Source: Nonomuraea maritima
Lineage (GTDB): Bacteria; Actinomycetota; Actinomycetes; Streptosporangiales; Streptosporangiaceae
Length of the DNA: 64,000 bases
NCBI RefSeq assembly: GCF_900100395.1
Contig: NZ_FNFB01000004.1
Location: forward strand, 356,325-420,324
Direction of reading: 5' to 3'
The notes beneath the pieces were generated by a model, which was given only the letters and a program-made list of their open reading frames with translations, ran no database searches and was not told the DNA's origin. This document shows, in pieces, positions 15,448 to 24,431 of this stretch. Made by a program: the position numbers and the translations under genes. Each line of letters opens with the position of its first letter. Positions within the stretch are counted from its first letter, which is position 1.

Positions 15448-16050
15448 ATGCGCTTCAGGACTGGACTGCTCACCACCGGACTGGCGATCGGCGTGGTTGT
15501 GGGCGTCAGTGGAACGACCGCCGCCTCGGCATCGGCCGCGAGCCTGGCAGGCGGCGCGCCCGCCGTGGCCGCCGCGTGGGCGGACAAGCCGGGCTGCACG
15601 GCCAAGCTCGACAAGCGCTTCTCGATCTTCGCCAAGAAAATGGGGGTCTCCGAGAGGCGGCTGAAGGAGGCCCTGGTCGACTTCGAGCAGGACGTGCGGC
15701 TCGGGGAGATCAGCCCCGCTGAGGTCAGGCGGCTCGCCCGGAGGCTGGGTGTCAGCCCCGCCGAGACCGGCGCGAATCTCAAGAAGGTGTTCGGCAGTAA
15801 CGCCAAGCCTTGTCGGCACCTCCCGCCCGCCGACCCGGCCGAAGGCAAGCGGTTCGCCGAGAAGCTGGGGGTGACGCTGGTCGAGGCGGAACGCGTGCTC
15901 GACTGGGCGACGAAGCCTGACGGGAGGATCACCGACATCAACCCGCACGACCCCAAGTGCGTCGGCTGGGCCAGGAAACTGCACGTATCGCCGAAACGGC
16001 TGGCCGCCGAGCTCGAGGACGTGAAGCTCCTCAGGGAAGCCACGCGATAG
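15448..16050 (+). CDS. Secreted protein with four repeated helical LGV-type motifs
   Basis: A 200-residue protein with a clear Sec signal peptide (MRFRTGLLTTGLAIGVVVGV, cleavage near ASA, about residue 30-32). The mature part has four related segments: FAKKMGVSERRLKEAL, LARRLGVSPAETGANL, FAEKLGVTLVEAERVL and WARKLHVSPKRLAAEL. The pattern is aromatic/Leu-A-(K/R)-(K/R)-(L/M)-x-V-(S/T) followed by an amphipathic helix. Segments are about 34-57 residues apart. Three cysteines (CTAKL, PCRHL, KCVGW) could form a disulfide. I do not recognise the family. Shine-Dalgarno GGAATGGAG precedes ATG 15448. A strong hairpin follows, so it looks monocistronic. Confidence 0.75.
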   Translation: MRFRTGLLTTGLAIGVVVGVSGTTAASASAASLAGGAPAVAAAWADKPGCTAKLDKRFSIFAKKMGVSERRLKEALVDFEQDVRLGEISPAEVRRLARRLGVSPAETGANLKKVFGSNAKPCRHLPPADPAEGKRFAEKLGVTLVEAERVLDWATKPDGRITDINPHDPKCVGWARKLHVSPKRLAAELEDVKLLREATR

Positions 16051-16135
16051 CAGGCCGAGCGAAGCCCGGCAGGCGGGGCCGCCCGCCTTGAGCGAAACCG
16101 GCACCGGCCCCGCCAGGGCCGTCGAACACGCCGTT

Positions 16136-16162
16136 CCCGGCCCGGTTTCCAACCGGGCCGGG
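16136..16162 (+). terminator. Strong hairpin terminator
   Basis: A perfect 12-bp stem CCCGGCCCGGTT (16136-16147) with AACCGGGCCGGG (16151-16162) and a TCC loop. It lies 85 bp after the secreted-protein stop and separates that gene from the two-component operon. Confidence 0.85.
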
Positions 16163-16288
16163 GCCGTTGACCGTTGCAGGCGACATGGACGGGGGCGACC
16201 TGGCGCATCAGCCCACTTCACACTTTCGATACAACGGGCGACGGATACTGGCCATCCTTACCCCACATCCAGTAAGGCACGCCGAGAC

Positions 16289-16960
16289 ATGCGATTGCTT
16301 GTTGTCGACGATGACGACGCGGTGCGCCGCTCCTTGGCCCATGCGTTGACGCGGGACGGTTACGAGGTGTCCGCCGTCTCCGACGGGGGTTCGGCATTAC
16401 AGCTGCTCGCCGGATCCCGCCATGACGCGGTGATCCTCGACATCCTGATGCCGGAGCCCAACGGTCTGGAGGTGTGCCGCCGGGTCCGCGAGCGCGGCGA
16501 CCGCACCCCGATCCTCATGCTGACGGCACGCGACCTGGTGGCCGACCGGGTCGCCGGTCTGGACGCGGGCGCCGACGACTATCTCGTCAAGCCGTTCGAG
16601 CTGGCGGAGTTGCGGGCTCGCATGCGCGCCCTGCTACGACGCAGCGGCGCCGTCGAGGACGTCCTGCATTTCGCCGATCTGGAGTTGGACACCGCGGCGT
16701 GCCGCGCCCGCCGCGGCGGGCGAACCCTCGACCTCACCAAGACCGAGTACGCGCTGCTGGAGCTGTTCCTGCGCAACCCCAGGAGGGTACTGAGCCGGAC
16801 GCTGATCTTCGACTCGGTCTGGGGCTACGATTTCGGCCCCTCTTCCAACGCCCTGTGGGTCTATATCAGTTATCTGCGTTCCAAGCTGGAAAGCGGAGGA
16901 GATGCCCGGCTGATCCAGACTGTGCGCGGGCTGGGATATGTCCTGCGGGAACACGAATGA
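16289..16960 (+). CDS. OmpR-family response regulator (MprA/TcrA-like)
   Basis: A 223-residue two-component regulator. The receiver domain has the acidic triad VVDDDD, phosphoacceptor Asp51 (AVILDILMPEPNG) and Lys in DDYLVKPFEL. The C-terminal winged helix carries DLTKTEYALLELFLRNPRRV, SNALWVYISYLRSKLE and IQTVRGLGYVL. Close to the mycobacterial MprA type, which answers envelope stress (known for that family; inferred here). The start is ATG 16289, where the receiver begins. Its TGA overlaps the ATG of the kinase gene (ATGA). Confidence 0.93.
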   Translation: MRLLVVDDDDAVRRSLAHALTRDGYEVSAVSDGGSALQLLAGSRHDAVILDILMPEPNGLEVCRRVRERGDRTPILMLTARDLVADRVAGLDAGADDYLVKPFELAELRARMRALLRRSGAVEDVLHFADLELDTAACRARRGGRTLDLTKTEYALLELFLRNPRRVLSRTLIFDSVWGYDFGPSSNALWVYISYLRSKLESGGDARLIQTVRGLGYVLREHE

Positions 16961-18276
16961 GCCTGCGCAACCGAGTAGCTCTGGCCGGCGGTGCGGTGGT
17001 GTTCAGCACGCTCTTCATCGCCTCGATGGTGCTGTACCTGTGGCAGGGGGCCAACCTGAGGAGCCAGCATGACAGTGATCTGGTCGCCGCCGTCGCGCAG
17101 ACACCGGAACTCCTGAAGGCGTTCAAGCAGAAGCGCTATCCTCCTTCCGCGGTGGTGAGCGTCGGCGCCATCTGGCTGCAGCTTCCGCTGAAGGGCGTCG
17201 AGGGAAACAGCAGCGGTTTCATCCCGGTTTCCAGCCGCGATGTCGCGGTGGCGGCGAGAAAGACGCCGCCCTATCTTCAGGATGTCGAGCACGACGGGGT
17301 TCGTTACCGCGTCTACACCGCCCCGTATCCGGGGCCGGACGGCTCGCTGGTGCGGGCGGCCGTACCCGTCTCGGTGATCGACGCGGCCCTGGACCGGCTG
17401 TGGACCCTCCTCAGCATGATCACTGTCGCCGGTGGCGTGCTGGCGGCGACCGGCGCACGTCTCGCGGCGGGTGCGGTGCTCCGGCCGGTGCGTCGGCTGA
17501 CCGAGGCCGTGGAGCACGTCACCACGACACAGGACCTTTCCGCACGGGTCAAGGCCGACGGAAAGGACGAGATCGCTCGCCTGGCACGGTCGTTCTCCTC
17601 GATGATGGCCGCGGTCGAGGAGTCGGTCCGTACGCAGCGGCAACTGGTCGCCGACGCCTCCCATGAGCTGCGAACCCCGCTGACCAGCCTCAACACCAAC
17701 CTGGAGTTGCTCAACGAGAAGGACGGGCTGACCGACCCCGATGCCCCCGCGCTGGTCGACGACGCACGCCGGCAGGCAGAGGAGCTGAAAGGACTGGTCA
17801 ACGACCTCATCGACCTCGGCAGATACGGCCACACCGCGACCCACACCGAGGACACCCGGCTCGATCTGCTGGCCGAAGGCGTCCTCGCCCGCGCCGACCG
17901 CCGGGCCTCACACGTACGTTTCTCCGCCGAGCTGGCTCCATGCCTGGTGCACGCCGACCCGGACGCGGTGGAACGGGCGGTGGGCAATCTGGTGGACAAC
18001 GCGGTGAAGTGGAGCCCGGCCGGCGGCCGCATCCACGTCCGGGTGGAGGCGGGCGGCACCGTCTCGGTGACCGACCAGGGGCCCGGCATCCCCGCCGCGG
18101 ATCTGCCCTACATCTTCGACCGCTTCTATCGCTCTCCGGCCGCCCGCTCCATGCCCGGCTCCGGGTTGGGGCTCGCGATCGTCCGCCAGGTCGCCGAGAC
18201 CCACGGCGGCACCGTCGCCGCCGAGCCGCTGGAACGTGGAGTGAGGCTGCGCATGTCCCTCCCGCCGATACGGTGA
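16957..18276 (+). CDS. Sensor histidine kinase, partner of the preceding regulator (MprB-like)
   Basis: A 439-residue membrane kinase: TM1 at ~8-29, an extracytoplasmic sensor domain (~30-145), TM2 at ~150-175, and HAMP (RPVRRLTEAVEHVTTTQDLS). The H-box DASHELRTPLTSLNTNLELL contains phospho-acceptor His236. The ATPase domain has an N-box (NLVDNAVKWSP), G1 (VTDQGPGIP), F-box (IFDRFYR) and G2 (GSGLGLAIV). All catalytic motifs are intact. It is coupled to the regulator gene by a 4-bp overlap and convergent with the next gene. Confidence 0.93.
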   Translation: MSLRNRVALAGGAVVFSTLFIASMVLYLWQGANLRSQHDSDLVAAVAQTPELLKAFKQKRYPPSAVVSVGAIWLQLPLKGVEGNSSGFIPVSSRDVAVAARKTPPYLQDVEHDGVRYRVYTAPYPGPDGSLVRAAVPVSVIDAALDRLWTLLSMITVAGGVLAATGARLAAGAVLRPVRRLTEAVEHVTTTQDLSARVKADGKDEIARLARSFSSMMAAVEESVRTQRQLVADASHELRTPLTSLNTNLELLNEKDGLTDPDAPALVDDARRQAEELKGLVNDLIDLGRYGHTATHTEDTRLDLLAEGVLARADRRASHVRFSAELAPCLVHADPDAVERAVGNLVDNAVKWSPAGGRIHVRVEAGGTVSVTDQGPGIPAADLPYIFDRFYRSPAARSMPGSGLGLAIVRQVAETHGGTVAAEPLERGVRLRMSLPPIR

Positions 18277-18323
18277 GCGATGGCGGTGCCGGGGTTCGAG
18301 GCGGCGTCCCGGCGGGTGCGGGT

Positions 18324-19058
18324 TCAGAACGACAGCAGTTCGAAAGCGCCGACCGGGCGGAAGCCGATGCGGCGGTAGAGCGACTCACCCGCGGGCGTCG
18401 AGGTGAGAGCGGCCGTGCGCACGCCCCGGGCGCGGGCCAGGTCGAGCGCGGCGGCGGTCATGGCGGCGCCGATGCCGCGACGGCGGTGCTCGGGCTGCGT
18501 GCCGACGAAGTACAGCGTGAGCACCTCGCGGCTGAACCAGGCGACGGCCGTGCCGGCGACGCGGCCGTCGTCGAGGCGGCCGGCCAGCCTGACGACCGTG
18601 CCGTCTGCCGCGAAGGCCTTCTCCCGTTCGAGCACGGCGGCCACGCCGTCAGGGACGACGCCCGACACCCGGGCGTAGGCAGGGACGAACTCCTCCAGGT
18701 CGGTGGTCTCCTCGACGCGCAGCCCGGCTGGCGTCGGCGGGGTGGCCGTCTCCTCGACCGCCACCGCCATGATCGGCATGCGGGCGACTCGGACGGCGCC
18801 GAGCGACACGAGCGCGTCCGCGGTGCCGGCGTCGCTGTCGGGGCCCGCCCACCAGATCCGGGGCAGGCCGTCGAGGCGGTCGCGGGCCTCGGCGAGCGCG
18901 TCCCGCGGGTCGCGCCCGCTCAGCCGCAGCACCCCGTTGAGCGACGCGTGCGGCACCTCGCTGCGGTAGGTCACCAGGTCGCCGGCCGCGCCGCTGCCGA
19001 CGTCCCAGCCAAGAAGGTACGCGCGGTGCGCGGCAAGCAACGTGTCTGTAGATTCCAC
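18324..19058 (-). CDS. GNAT-family N-acetyltransferase
   Basis: A 244-residue protein whose C-terminal half is a GNAT domain. The strand VLTLYFVGTQPEHRRRGIGA gives the acetyl-CoA pyrophosphate loop (R/Q-x-x-G-x-G/A as RRRGIGA), followed by AALDLARARGVRTAAL and ESLYRRIGFRPVGAFELLSF. The N-terminal half (RAYLLGWDVGSG, DGLPRIWWAGPDSD) resembles a degenerate second GNAT domain. The substrate cannot be assigned. The gene stands alone, convergent with the kinase and divergent from the next GNAT gene. Confidence 0.8.
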   Translation of the reverse strand: MESTDTLLAAHRAYLLGWDVGSGAAGDLVTYRSEVPHASLNGVLRLSGRDPRDALAEARDRLDGLPRIWWAGPDSDAGTADALVSLGAVRVARMPIMAVAVEETATPPTPAGLRVEETTDLEEFVPAYARVSGVVPDGVAAVLEREKAFAADGTVVRLAGRLDDGRVAGTAVAWFSREVLTLYFVGTQPEHRRRGIGAAMTAAALDLARARGVRTAALTSTPAGESLYRRIGFRPVGAFELLSF

Positions 19059-19173
19059 CCGGAAGATACTAACCAGGCATAAATCATGACACCGCGCCGG
19101 GCTTCGCCCCGCCCACGCGCGGCAGCCGATAACACGTTGCCGTTGCTGCGGGCCTCTTCCTACGGTCGCTTCC

Positions 19174-19569
19174 GTGACAGTTACCTACGAGTGGCGAGGC
19201 CACTTCGACAACGCGGCGATCAACGCCCTGCACGCGGAGGGCTTCGGCCATGCGCCCTTGAAGGACGACTGGTGGGCCCAGGTCAACCGGCACAGCCTCG
19301 GCTGGGTCTGCGCCACCGAGAACGGCGAACTCGTCGGCTTCGTCAACGTGGCGTGGGACGGCGCCGCCCACGCCTTCATCCTCGACACCCTCGTGGCCGA
19401 CAGCGCCCGGCACCGCGGCATCGGCACCGAACTCATCGCCGTCGCCAGCAGAGAGGCCCGCGCCGCCAGGTGCGAATGGCTCCACGTCGACTTCGACAAA
19501 GACCTGAAACCCTCCTACTTCGACACCTGCGGCTTCGAGCCGACACCCGCCGGCCTCATCGCCCTGTAG
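19174..19569 (+). CDS. Small GNAT-family N-acetyltransferase
   Basis: A 131-residue single-domain GNAT enzyme. It has VGFVNVAWDGAAHAFILDTLV followed by the CoA loop ARHRGIGTELI (motif R-x-x-G-I-G) and the C-terminal YFDTCGFEPTPAGL strand. GTG 19174 opens VTVTYEWRGHFDNAAINALH. The substrate is unknown. It is divergent from the larger GNAT gene with 115 bp between them, and no paired regulator is seen. Confidence 0.85.
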   Translation: MTVTYEWRGHFDNAAINALHAEGFGHAPLKDDWWAQVNRHSLGWVCATENGELVGFVNVAWDGAAHAFILDTLVADSARHRGIGTELIAVASREARAARCEWLHVDFDKDLKPSYFDTCGFEPTPAGLIAL

Positions 19570-19603
19570 CCAGGCGCAACCCTGCGACCTGAGGCAGGCA
19601 AGA

Positions 19604-20047
19604 TCAGCCAACCACCTTCACCTGCAACTCCACCCAGGCGTCACGACACTGACAGCCCTCGTCCGTCATCGGCCGATACTCGGGAAAGGTCGCCTTTCCT
19701 CGCCCGACCTCACGCCCGGACCGATCACGGACGGCGGCTTCCATCGTCACGCGTGAATAGTCTTCAGCGCTTCCCGGCAGCGAGACGGTGAAGACCGGCG
19801 CCGCCCAGGCGCCTTCCTCGCATGGACTCCGCCCGTCGCACAGCTCATAGGTGCTCCCCGCCGCCACTGACTGGTCCGCGGTGAGTTGCACCCTGTTCCC
19901 GGGGCAGGGCCCGCACATGACGGAGGCGCCGCCGCAACCGGCGAGCAGTGCGACGGTGGCCGTGATCACCGTGAGCAGCGCGGGTGTGGAGGAGGGTGGC
20001 ACGGAGATCAGGTTTGCTCCTTGCGCTGGACAGGTGGGAGTCGTCAT
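19604..20047 (-). CDS. Putative lipoprotein of unknown function
   Basis: A 147-residue protein with a hydrophobic stretch (PALLTVITATVALLAGCGG) ending in a lipobox LLAGC at about residue 38, so membrane anchoring through a lipidated Cys is likely. Lacking basic residues ahead of the hydrophobic core, the signal is unusual. The mature part is cysteine-rich (CGPCPGN, LCDGRSPCEEG, CQCRDAW) and beta-rich, ending VELQVKVVG. ATG 20047 lies 12 bp after the beta-helix gene on the same strand; GTG 20002 would give a shorter signal. I do not recognise the family. Confidence 0.6.
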   Translation of the reverse strand: MTTPTCPAQGANLISVPPSSTPALLTVITATVALLAGCGGASVMCGPCPGNRVQLTADQSVAAGSTYELCDGRSPCEEGAWAAPVFTVSLPGSAEDYSRVTMEAAVRDRSGREVGRGKATFPEYRPMTDEGCQCRDAWVELQVKVVG

Positions 20048-20059
20048 GGCGGCCCTGGA

Positions 20060-21766
20060 TCAGAGGGCCGCGCCGGTGTCGATGTCTGCCTCCGGGCAGG
20101 AGCGGAGGACGACGTCCGAAGTCTGCTTGCCGAGGTGGACGATGGTGTTGTCGTGGAAGTGGATTCCGCTGGTGCTTCGGGCGTCGAGGGCGGGGACGTC
20201 GTCCAGGACGAAGTGGTTGGCCTGGACGGTCACCCCGCTGTGTACGGGTTGCTCGCGGACCGCGTTGCGCGGGTCGAGGAAGATCGCCGGGCCGCCCGGC
20301 TCGATGAAGTCGTTGTCGCGGATCGTCAGGTCGCGTACCGGGCCCGACTCCCACCACTCGGCGGCGTCGCACGAGACGTAGACCCCGGCCATGCCGGTGC
20401 GTTCGAACCGGTTGCCCGCGATCTCGATCGGGCGCCGGGTCGTCACCAGGACGCCGCGCGTGGGGACGTTGCGGAAGACGTTGCCCACGATCCGCACGGC
20501 CGGCGTCCTGGTGGCGTTCTCCACGGCGGCGCGGCCGGCGAGGCCGGACGGCAGCGCGTCCTCGACCGTCACCGCCATCGTGCGCAGCGGCAGGTCGTGG
20601 TCGCGCCCGCTCGGCTGCCGCACGCTCACCACCGTGGTCGTGGCGATCACCTGGAGGGTGGCGCGGTCGACGACCTCGACCTGGTCGCCGGGCGAGAACT
20701 GCGGGAAGCCCGCCGTCTCCGCGTGCGGGTACTCGAGGGCGAGCGTACGGTCGTCCGGCTGGGCGGTGACCCGCAGGTAGCAGCCGTGCACGTTGATCGG
20801 GTCGTCGTGCGGCCCGTCGAAGAGGCAGTCGCGGACGGACACCAGCCCCGAACAGCCGGAGAACTGCAGGAAGTCAGCGAAACCGGCGCTGTGCCGTCCG
20901 GTGCCCGGGGGTGTCACGAACTCGCACTCCTCGACGGTGACGTCCCGGCTGTTCTGCCCGACCACGCCGAATCCGTGCAGGTAGCGGAACCGTACCCGCG
21001 AGAGGGTCACGTCGGAGCTGTCGAGGACGAGCCCGCCGGGGTGGTCGCGGGTGGTCTGCCGCATGGCGTAGACGAGCCCCCGGTCGGCGGGCTCCTCGGC
21101 GTGCTCGTAGTCGATCCGCAGGTCGCGCTCCCCCACCCGCCTGATCGCGTGGACGCGCTCGAACAGCGGGTTCGGGCCGCGCCACGTCCGTCCGGCGACG
21201 GGGTCGTGGATCTGCGTGTACTCCAGCGCGTCCAGCCCGGACCAGGCGAGCGCGCCGGAGCCGAGCGTCTCCCCGTGCCAGCGGACCGACGTGCCCTCGA
21301 CGGAGAACAGGGTGGCCGCCGGCACCCGGAGGAGGCGGTAGGCCCGGCCCGCCTCGACGCCCACGTCCACCACGGTGGCGTCGACGACCGTCGGCACGGC
21401 GTGGTCGAACTCGAGCCCCTCGACGCGTATCCGCCGCGAGTCGATGACGGCGAAGGTCGTCTGCAGGCCGTGCAGGACGAGCCGGGCGCCCTCCCCCGAG
21501 ATCACGAGGTCGGCGGCCGCCTCCACGAGCAGCCCGATCGACTTGTCGCGGTGCCGCGGGTCGTCCCCCGTGGTGTTGGAGACGTACAGCTCGCGCCGGT
21601 GCGCCGCGTCGGGCCACAGGTGGTAGTCGCCCGGCGGGAAGCGGAGCGTCACCGGCCCGGCATCGGCGCGGGCGGCGCGCAACGCCGCCCGCACCGCGGG
21701 CGCGGCGTCGGTGCCGGGCCGGTCGGGGAGCACCCCGAAGTCGGTGACGTCGAGCAGCCTGGCCAC
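20060..21766 (-). CDS. Right-handed beta-helix glycosidase, probable GH110 alpha-1,3-galactosidase
   Basis: A 568-residue parallel beta-helix protein with many short strand repeats (VEECEFV, VRDCLFDG, TIRDNDFIEPGG, IAGNRFERTGMAG). The segment DGPHDDPINVHG contains two adjacent aspartates (residues 321-322) in a setting like the catalytic Asp pair of GH110 alpha-1,3-galactosidases. The N-terminus (DVTDFGVLPDRPGTDAAPAV) is the usual pectate-lyase-like entry. No signal peptide is seen, so it should act in the cytoplasm on imported oligosaccharide. It follows the ABC binding-protein gene of the GH95 operon after a 49-bp gap holding a hairpin. Other beta-helix glycosidases remain possible; the GH110 call rests on motif and context. 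Confidence 0.65.
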   Translation of the reverse strand: MARLLDVTDFGVLPDRPGTDAAPAVRAALRAARADAGPVTLRFPPGDYHLWPDAAHRRELYVSNTTGDDPRHRDKSIGLLVEAAADLVISGEGARLVLHGLQTTFAVIDSRRIRVEGLEFDHAVPTVVDATVVDVGVEAGRAYRLLRVPAATLFSVEGTSVRWHGETLGSGALAWSGLDALEYTQIHDPVAGRTWRGPNPLFERVHAIRRVGERDLRIDYEHAEEPADRGLVYAMRQTTRDHPGGLVLDSSDVTLSRVRFRYLHGFGVVGQNSRDVTVEECEFVTPPGTGRHSAGFADFLQFSGCSGLVSVRDCLFDGPHDDPINVHGCYLRVTAQPDDRTLALEYPHAETAGFPQFSPGDQVEVVDRATLQVIATTTVVSVRQPSGRDHDLPLRTMAVTVEDALPSGLAGRAAVENATRTPAVRIVGNVFRNVPTRGVLVTTRRPIEIAGNRFERTGMAGVYVSCDAAEWWESGPVRDLTIRDNDFIEPGGPAIFLDPRNAVREQPVHSGVTVQANHFVLDDVPALDARSTSGIHFHDNTIVHLGKQTSDVVLRSCPEADIDTGAAL

Positions 21767-21785
21767 GGAAGTCCTCTCTTGGCGA

Positions 21786-21812
21786 GGCGCCCGGCCCCGG
21801 GGGCCGGGCGCC
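21786..21812 (-). terminator. Intercistronic hairpin between binding-protein and beta-helix genes
   Basis: A perfect 12-bp stem GGCGCCCGGCCC (21786-21797) with GGGCCGGGCGCC (21801-21812) and a CGG loop, starting 3 bp after the binding-protein stop. It may protect the abundant upstream mRNA or partly terminate before the hydrolase gene. Confidence 0.75.
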
Positions 21813-21815
21813 GCG

Positions 21816-23489
21816 TCACTTGCCGGCCTTGTACTTGTCGTACGCCTGCTGGTTCAGTTCCAGGTAGCGCTTCATGCCGACGCCGTCGAGCCCCTGGACG
21901 AAGGCGTCCCACTCGGTGTCGATGTTCTTCGACCCGGTGATGAAGCCCAGCTGGTACTGGGTGACGTAGCTGTCGAGGTTGGTCTTCAGGGTCGCGAGCT
22001 CGGCGGCGTTCGCCGGGTCGGTCCAGACCGACGTCGTCGGGAAGACCTGCGCCTTGTCCTCGTGGCCCTCGTACAGCTTCGTCGCCTCGAACAGCCGCCG
22101 CTCGTAGCCCGCCTCGGAGTAGACGTCCTTGGGGACGACCTGCGCGTTGCGGAAGGCGAGCGTGTTGTTGTACTGCGCGAGCGCGTCCCAGGAGGTGTTC
22201 TTCGGCTTCTCGGCGCCGGGGACCGTCTTGTACATGGGCGTGGCGTTCTCGTCCAGCGCGATGTCGCCGCTCTCGGGCTTCTTCCAGCCGACGCCCTCGG
22301 GGCCGGCCCACGTCTGGAGCTGCCCCTCGTCGGTGTAGATGTAGTCGAGCATCTTGATCGCGGCGAGCTGCGCCTCCTTGCCGGCCTTGTTGGTCAGCAT
22401 GAACGCGAAGCCGTTGCCGGAGCTCGGGTACTGCAGGCCGGTGTAGCTCTTGCCGCCGGGCCCGGTCAGCGGCGGCACAGCGTCGTACTGCTTGTCACGG
22501 CCGTCCTCGGCGCCCAGGTGGCCGAAGATGCCGGGGTGCAGCACAGGTGACGAGCCGATCGTGACGGCCTTCGGGTTGTCGCCGATGGCCTGCAGCGCGT
22601 CCGCGTTCTGGGTGAACGAGGCCGGGTCGATCAGGCCGTCCTTGTAGAGGGAGGCGATGTACGTGAGACCCTCACGCCAGGCGTCCTTGTCGACCGGCGT
22701 GTCCACCTTGTCGCCGTTCAGCACCAGTAACCCTCTGACGCCGTTGTTCGTGCCGACCGGGCTGTAGGCGAACGCGCTCATCAGGTACGGCAGCAGGGTG
22801 CTGTTCGCGACGGCGGTGGTCATCGGGATCTCGTCGGCCTCGCCGTTGCCGTTCGGGTCCTGCGTCTTGAACGCCTTGAGGACGGTACGCAGGTCCTCGG
22901 TGGTCTTCGGCATCTCCAGGTTGAGCTTCTTGAGCCACGCGGTGTTGATCCAGAGCTTGTCCGGATAGGTGCAGTGGTAGCAGTCGGCCCACTGCGGCAG
23001 CGCGTAGATGTGACCGTCGGGCGCGGTCGCCATCTCCTTCAGCGCCGGGATGGAGTCGAGCGCCTTCTGGATGTTCGGCGCGTGCTCCTTGATCAGCGTC
23101 TCCAGCGGCACCGCGACGCCCTGCTGGCCCAGCTTCAGCACCTCGGCCTGGCTGAAGGAGTCGACCCACGGGATCAGGAAGAACATGTCCGGGTAGTCGC
23201 CGCTGGCGAGCGCGACCTGGCGCTTCTCCCTGGCCGGTCCGGCGTCGTACGTGGTGGTCTGCCAGCGGAACTGGATCTTGAACTTGTCGCTGACGAACTT
23301 GGTGACGGTGTTCGTGTCGAGGTTCGTGTCGGGGTCGGCCGGCGAGAACGTGTCGATGACGATCTTCCCGTCGGCGGTGAGCTCGGGCTCGGCGCCCTCG
23401 CCGTTCGTGCCGGAGCTGCAGCCCGCGACGACCATTGCCGTGGCGACCGTCAGCGCGGCCACCTTCTTCCTGGTGGAGCGCATTCTCAT
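21816..23489 (-). CDS. Extracellular sugar-binding lipoprotein of an LplABC/YtcQ-type ABC transporter
   Basis: A 557-residue solute-binding protein with a lipoprotein signal (MRMRSTRKKVAALTVATAMV, lipobox VVAGC). It is long, as in the YtcQ/LplA class for oligosaccharides. It has segments such as SGDYPDMFFLIPWVDSFSQAE, WINTAWLKKLNLEMPKTTED and DPNGNGEADEIPMTT, the last resembling the calcium-site loop of that class. ATG 23489 is preceded by GGAAGGA; ATG 23483 has better spacing and is equally possible. It follows the two permease genes, and the cognate ATPase is not encoded here. Actinomycetes often use a shared MsiK-type ATPase. Confidence 0.9.
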   Translation of the reverse strand: MRMRSTRKKVAALTVATAMVVAGCSSGTNGEGAEPELTADGKIVIDTFSPADPDTNLDTNTVTKFVSDKFKIQFRWQTTTYDAGPAREKRQVALASGDYPDMFFLIPWVDSFSQAEVLKLGQQGVAVPLETLIKEHAPNIQKALDSIPALKEMATAPDGHIYALPQWADCYHCTYPDKLWINTAWLKKLNLEMPKTTEDLRTVLKAFKTQDPNGNGEADEIPMTTAVANSTLLPYLMSAFAYSPVGTNNGVRGLLVLNGDKVDTPVDKDAWREGLTYIASLYKDGLIDPASFTQNADALQAIGDNPKAVTIGSSPVLHPGIFGHLGAEDGRDKQYDAVPPLTGPGGKSYTGLQYPSSGNGFAFMLTNKAGKEAQLAAIKMLDYIYTDEGQLQTWAGPEGVGWKKPESGDIALDENATPMYKTVPGAEKPKNTSWDALAQYNNTLAFRNAQVVPKDVYSEAGYERRLFEATKLYEGHEDKAQVFPTTSVWTDPANAAELATLKTNLDSYVTQYQLGFITGSKNIDTEWDAFVQGLDGVGMKRYLELNQQAYDKYKAGK

Positions 23490-23513
23490 GGTTCCTTCCA
23501 TCGTGAGTTGCGG

Positions 23514-24431
23514 TCAGCCCTTGACGGCGCCGACCATCACGCCCTTGGTGAAGTGGCGGGCAACGAACGGGTACATGATCAAGACGGGCAGGCTCGACAC
23601 CACGATGAGCGCATATTTCAGGACGTTGGCGAGCTGCTGCTGTTCCATCTGCTGCGCCAGGTCCACGGCGCCGCCGCTGCCCTGGCCCAGGATGAGCATG
23701 TTCCTGAGGACGATCTGCAGCGGGTAGAGATCGGGGTCCTTGAGGTAGATCAGGGCGTCGAAGTACGTGTTCCACTGGGCGATCGTGTACATCAGCGCGA
23801 GCACGGCCAGCAGCGGCTTCGACAGCGGCAGCACCACCGACCAGAGGTAGCGCAGCTCGCCGGCGCCGTCGAGCGTCGCCGCCTCGTGCAGCTCATCGGG
23901 CAGGTTCGCGAAGAACGTACGGGCGATGATCACCTGCCAGACGCCGATCGCGTTGGGGATCAGCAGCGACCAGCGGGTGTTCAGCAGCCCGAGGTCCTGC
24001 ACCACCATGTACGTCGGGATCAGGCCGCCCGAGAAGAGCATGGTGAAGAGCAGGCCGGTCATCAGCACGTTGCGGCCGAAGAACCGCTTGCGCGACAGCG
24101 GGTAGGCGATGGCGACCGTCAGCGTGAGGCTGATCAAGGTGCCGGCGACCGCGTAGATGAGCGAGTTGTAGTACCCCATGAGGAGCTGCGGGTTCCTCAG
24201 CGCCTCCTCGTACGCGCGCAGCGAGAAATCGACCGGCCAGAAGCTCACCTGGCCCGCGGAGACCGCGCTCGCGCTGCTGAACGAGCTCGCCACGATGTAG
24301 ATCAACGGCAGGAGCACCAGCGCGAGCACGATCGCCAGCATGATCACGACGATGACGAGGAACACCCGGTCGCCGAACGGTTCGCGGATCCTCCCGCGTC
24401 GCGACGACTTGAAGAACGTCGTGGCGCTCAT
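23514..24431 (-). CDS. Sugar ABC transporter permease (LplC/YtcP type)
   Basis: A 305-residue inner-membrane permease with six predicted helices and the ATPase-coupling EAA loop (LHEAATLDGAGELRYLWSVV, then LPLSKP). The C-terminus KGVMVGAVKG is typical of LplC/YtcP. ATG 24431 overlaps the stop of the upstream permease by 4 bp. It pairs with that permease to form the channel of an oligosaccharide importer. Confidence 0.93.
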   Translation of the reverse strand: MSATTFFKSSRRGRIREPFGDRVFLVIVVIMLAIVLALVLLPLIYIVASSFSSASAVSAGQVSFWPVDFSLRAYEEALRNPQLLMGYYNSLIYAVAGTLISLTLTVAIAYPLSRKRFFGRNVLMTGLLFTMLFSGGLIPTYMVVQDLGLLNTRWSLLIPNAIGVWQVIIARTFFANLPDELHEAATLDGAGELRYLWSVVLPLSKPLLAVLALMYTIAQWNTYFDALIYLKDPDLYPLQIVLRNMLILGQGSGGAVDLAQQMEQQQLANVLKYALIVVSSLPVLIMYPFVARHFTKGVMVGAVKG

